Shown here piece by piece: positions 7,131 to 8,511 of a stretch of DNA of 8,511 bases. This DNA comes from an uncultured Candidatus Saccharibacteria bacterium. GTDB lineage: Bacteria; Patescibacteria; Saccharimonadia; Saccharimonadales; 2-12-FULL-41-12. The first letter of the stretch is position 1. The number at the start of each line of letters is the position of its first letter. The position numbers and the translations under genes were made by a program. Under the pieces are notes generated by a model. It was not told the DNA's origin. It was given only the letters and a program-made list of their open reading frames with translations, and searched no databases. The stretch lies in NCBI GenBank assembly GCA_946478995.1, contig CAMLDK010000038.1, forward strand, positions 1 through 8,511, read 5' to 3'.

Positions 7131-7461
7131 GCAAGATAAAGTATTAAGAAACCGACGAATCGAGAAAAAGCCCGGCTGTGTCGCCGAGGCCGTTTCCATA
7201 ATGGGTGATAAATGGACGGCCCTCATAATCCTGAAATTGGCAGACGGAGCTACGCGCTTTTCCGCGCTGGAAGATACACTAGAAGGTATCAGCCCCAGGA
7301 CGCTTTCACAGAGGCTGACCAGTTTGGAAGAAAAATCAATTGTCACAAAAGAAAAATACGCCGAGGTTCCGCCCCGGGTAGAATATAGTTTGAAAAAAAA
7401 GGGGGAAGACCTGATACCGATCTTAAGGAGCATGGCTAAGTGGGGCGATAAATACTCTTAA
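7129..7461 (+). CDS. HxlR-family winged-helix transcriptional regulator
   Basis: The start is placed at the ATG at 7129, giving 110 residues. An upstream in-frame ATG at 7054 would add 25 hydrophobic residues encoded by the promoter and the LUD ribosome binding region, and is not credible. Family signatures are CVAEAVSIMGDKWTALIILK (17-36), TRFSALEDTLEGISPRTLSQ (42-61) with RLTSLEEKSIVTKE (62-75), and the wing VPPRVEYSLKKKGEDLIPIL (80-99), ending in AKWGDKYS. HxlR proteins bind DNA as dimers, and several sense quinones, aldehydes or oxidants through an N-terminal cysteine. Cys17 is the only cysteine here and sits at about that position. No Shine-Dalgarno sequence precedes the ATG, so a leaderless mRNA is likely. 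The gene probably represses itself and the divergent LUD gene. Its TAA overlaps the stop of the convergent C-protein gene. Confidence 0.92.
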   Translation: MQDKVLRNRRIEKKPGCVAEAVSIMGDKWTALIILKLADGATRFSALEDTLEGISPRTLSQRLTSLEEKSIVTKEKYAEVPPRVEYSLKKKGEDLIPILRSMAKWGDKYS

Positions 7462-7676
7462 AAACCCGAAGTTATGTCTGACACCCTGGTCTTTAAAGCT
7501 TTGGCTATTTTCTCTATATTTCTGATTGAGGGGTTCCGTACCCCGCGCTCGATTCCGGATATATAAGTTCTATCAAGACCGGTCATCTCCCCGAGCTTTT
7601 CTTGGGATAGGCCGGTTTCTTTTCGTATTTGGCGGACTTTTTTGCCTAATTTTTGCTGAACGCTTGTTCTTGCCAT
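7458..7676 (-). CDS. XRE-family regulator resembling restriction-modification controller (C) proteins
   Basis: The protein is 72 residues from the ATG at 7676-7674, the size of C proteins. It is one five-helix HTH domain: LGKKVRQIRKETGLSQEKLG (10-29) leads into the recognition helix TGLDRTYISGIERGVRNPSI (32-51), then NIEKIAKALKTRVSDIT (53-69). The block LDRTYISGIER...RN is the hallmark of C.Esp1396I-like controllers, and residues that contact the C-box there (Arg, Thr, Tyr of DRTY and the later Arg of RN) correspond to Arg36, Thr37, Tyr38 and Arg47. A TTG 18 codons upstream is also in frame but lies inside the promoter, so I reject it. No Shine-Dalgarno sequence is seen. No restriction or methylase gene adjoins: downstream is the convergent HxlR gene. 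A general XRE repressor remains possible, but the operator beside it argues for a true C-type regulator. Confidence 0.88.
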   Translation of the reverse strand: MARTSVQQKLGKKVRQIRKETGLSQEKLGEMTGLDRTYISGIERGVRNPSIRNIEKIAKALKTRVSDITSGF

Positions 7677-7699
7677 TGACACTAACAATGCCAAGATGT

Positions 7700-7725
7700 G
7701 GACTATATATCTACGGACTATAAGT
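7700..7725 (-). promoter_or_regulatory. C-box operator of the controller-protein gene
   Basis: On the minus strand the site reads ACTTATAGT, then CCGT, then AGATATATAGTCC. It has the C-box layout known from controller proteins: two imperfect GACT/AGTC-type sites with TATA centres around a conserved centre. GGACTATA occurs twice on the plus strand (7700-7707 and 7715-7722), 15 bases apart. The 35 bases 7696-7730 closely resemble the C.Esp1396I double operator as I recall it. The site overlaps the likely promoter of the same gene: TTGTTA (plus coordinates 7725-7730) and TATAGT (7702-7707), 17 bases apart, so occupancy should affect its own transcription. Confidence 0.75.
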
Positions 7726-7762
7726 AACAATATTGTTGATTTTAATCTGTAAGTCTGATAAT
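7726..7762 (+). promoter_or_regulatory. Promoter of the DUF4352 gene with a 12-base palindrome at its -35
   Basis: AACAATATTGTT (7726-7737) is a perfect palindrome touching the -35 boxes of both divergent promoters. For the rightward gene the best reading is TTGTTG (7733-7738) and GATAAT (7757-7762) with 18 bases between; TTGATT (7736-7741) with TAATAA (7759-7764) at 17 is an alternative. The C-box ends 7 bases upstream of this -35, a position suited to activation or repression by the C protein. Confidence 0.45.
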
Positions 7763-7781
7763 AATTAATTCATCAACTAAA

Positions 7782-7787
7782 GAGGAG
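7782..7787 (+). promoter_or_regulatory. Ribosome binding site of the DUF4352 gene
   Basis: GAGGAG with 7 bases to the ATG at 7795. This is the strongest Shine-Dalgarno sequence in the window; it fixes the start and suggests efficient translation. Confidence 0.85.
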
Positions 7788-7794
7788 TTTTAAA

Positions 7795-8382
7795 ATGGCC
7801 GAAAAAGAAGGCAATTGGTTTAAACGTCATAAAATATTAACCGTAATAATCGTGCTAATTGTCATAGGCGTCGTCGCTTCTGCGGCGGGCGGTAGCAACG
7901 GCTCGACAGGCAACCAGTCGAGTAATGGCGAACAGCAGTCCACCGAAACATCTTCGGATGATAAAAAGGCGACCGTAGCAAAGATCGGCGAACCGGCCCG
8001 GGACGGCAAGTTTGAATTTACCGTTAAGAGCGTAAAGTGCGGCGAGAAAACAGTTGGCGATCAGTATTTCAATAGAAAAGCCCAAGGGCAGTTCTGCAGG
8101 GTTAATGTGTCAGTAAAAAATATCGGCGATGAATCCCAGACGCTGGATAGCTCTAGTCAGTACGCGTACAGTTCCGAAGGGAAAAAATACTCATCTGATG
8201 ATGAAGCTGCACTTTATGCAACTGCCGATAATAATGCTACCGGCGCTTGGTACAACGAAATAAATCCAGGCAATACAGTCAAAGGAGATATTTTCTTCGA
8301 CGTTCCAACGGGCGTTAAGCTGACAAAAATCGAACTGCATGACAGCGCGTTTTCGAACGGCATAGAAGTCGACCTGAAATAA
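7795..8382 (+). CDS. Membrane-anchored extracellular DUF4352 (immunoglobulin-like) protein
   Basis: The 195-residue protein has a basic start (KRHK, 10-13), one transmembrane helix (about 14-32, ILTVIIVLIVIGVVASAAG), and a Ser/Gly/Asn/Gln-rich linker (33-57). A C-terminal beta-rich domain follows from about 60 and matches DUF4352/telokin-like proteins, with GKFEFTVKSVKCGE (71-84), GDQYFNRKAQGQFCRVNVSV (88-107), KNIGDESQTLDSS (108-120) and a closing GDIFFDVPTGVKLTKIELHD (164-183). There is no lipobox cysteine after the helix, so it is a signal-anchor protein facing outward. Cys82 and Cys101 lie on strands that are often neighbours, so a disulphide is plausible. The biochemical role of the domain is not known; it is common in surface proteins of Gram-positive-type bacteria. 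It is divergent from the C-protein gene and may be under its control. It ends 5 bases from a convergent gene. Confidence 0.85.
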   Translation: MAEKEGNWFKRHKILTVIIVLIVIGVVASAAGGSNGSTGNQSSNGEQQSTETSSDDKKATVAKIGEPARDGKFEFTVKSVKCGEKTVGDQYFNRKAQGQFCRVNVSVKNIGDESQTLDSSSQYAYSSEGKKYSSDDEAALYATADNNATGAWYNEINPGNTVKGDIFFDVPTGVKLTKIELHDSAFSNGIEVDLK

Positions 8383-8387
8383 TTTAC

Positions 8388-8511
8388 TTAAGCGGCTTGA
8401 GCCAAAGGTGTCGCACCGTTTCTCTGAGCAGGGTTGAACAAGGGGTCAAGTATGGCTTCCATAGGCAGCTGTTTTCCTATATAGCTTGCAATCAGGCGCA
8501 TAGCGGTGTTT
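8388..8511 (-). CDS. C-terminal fragment of an unidentified protein
   Basis: The minus strand is open from the right edge to a TAA at 8390-8388. It encodes the last 40 residues of a protein whose start lies outside the window: NTAMRLIASYIGKQLP at the beginning, then MEAILDPLFNPAQRNG, ending ATPLAQAA. The composition is that of a real soluble protein, with an amphipathic helix followed by a Pro/Asn-containing tail. I do not recognise a family and infer no function. It is convergent with the DUF4352 gene at a gap of 5 bases, leaving no room for a separate terminator. Confidence 0.6.
   Translation of the reverse strand, partial: NTAMRLIASYIGKQLPMEAILDPLFNPAQRNGATPLAQAA

Noticed and set aside
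7677..7730. TTG start at 7730 for the C-protein gene
   Set aside because: The extra 18 residues are translated from the C-box and the -35/-10 boxes; C proteins begin where the ATG at 7676 puts this one.
1..8511. CRISPR arrays, tRNA or rRNA genes, insertion sequences
   Set aside because: No spaced repeat array, no cloverleaf-like or rRNA sequence and no transposase or terminal inverted repeats were seen in any part of the window.

Overview
This window looks like a chromosomal segment of a small-genome bacterium, most likely a member of the Candidate Phyla Radiation (Patescibacteria), with Saccharibacteria as my best guess. The grounds are the style of DnaG (a zinc-finger domain with every metal ligand replaced), the compact dnaG-rpoD-kinase-polA cluster, very short intergenic gaps, mixed use of Shine-Dalgarno and apparently leaderless starts, and moderate base composition. 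TGA is used as a stop (rpoD and the kinase), so the code-25 lineages (Gracilibacteria, Absconditabacteria) are unlikely. This placement is inference from gene style, not from a search.

Layout. Positions 1-237 hold the N-terminal part of a minus-strand, Pro/Gln/Asn-rich single-pass membrane protein. It is divergent from a plus-strand core replication and transcription cluster: dnaG primase (328-2085), the housekeeping sigma factor rpoD (2094-3188), a P-loop nucleotide kinase of the dephospho-CoA kinase/UPF0200 type (3203-3763), and polA, DNA polymerase I (3811 to about 6444). The polA 3' end is damaged: the expected C-terminus is present but displaced into another frame (6353-6439), consistent with a short deletion or a sequence error.

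From 6441 on, the window becomes a patchwork of small accessory genes on alternating strands. A LUD-domain protein (minus, 6441-7055) diverges from an HxlR-family regulator (plus, 7129-7461) over an intergenic region packed with inverted repeats. The HxlR gene meets, tail to tail with a 4-base overlap, a 72-residue XRE-family protein (minus, 7458-7676). That protein resembles the controller (C) proteins of restriction-modification systems, and its promoter carries an almost textbook C-box operator (7700-7725). No restriction or methyltransferase gene is adjacent. The divergent neighbour is instead a membrane-anchored DUF4352 protein (7795-8382). A minus-strand gene fragment of unknown function (8388-8511) ends the window.

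How they work together. DnaG, RpoD and PolA supply priming, promoter recognition and Okazaki-fragment processing, in an arrangement that recalls the macromolecular-synthesis operon. The LUD/HxlR pair looks like an electron-metabolism enzyme with its own local sensor-regulator. The most interesting item is the orphan C protein with its intact C-box, which appears to control itself and possibly the DUF4352 surface protein instead of a restriction system.
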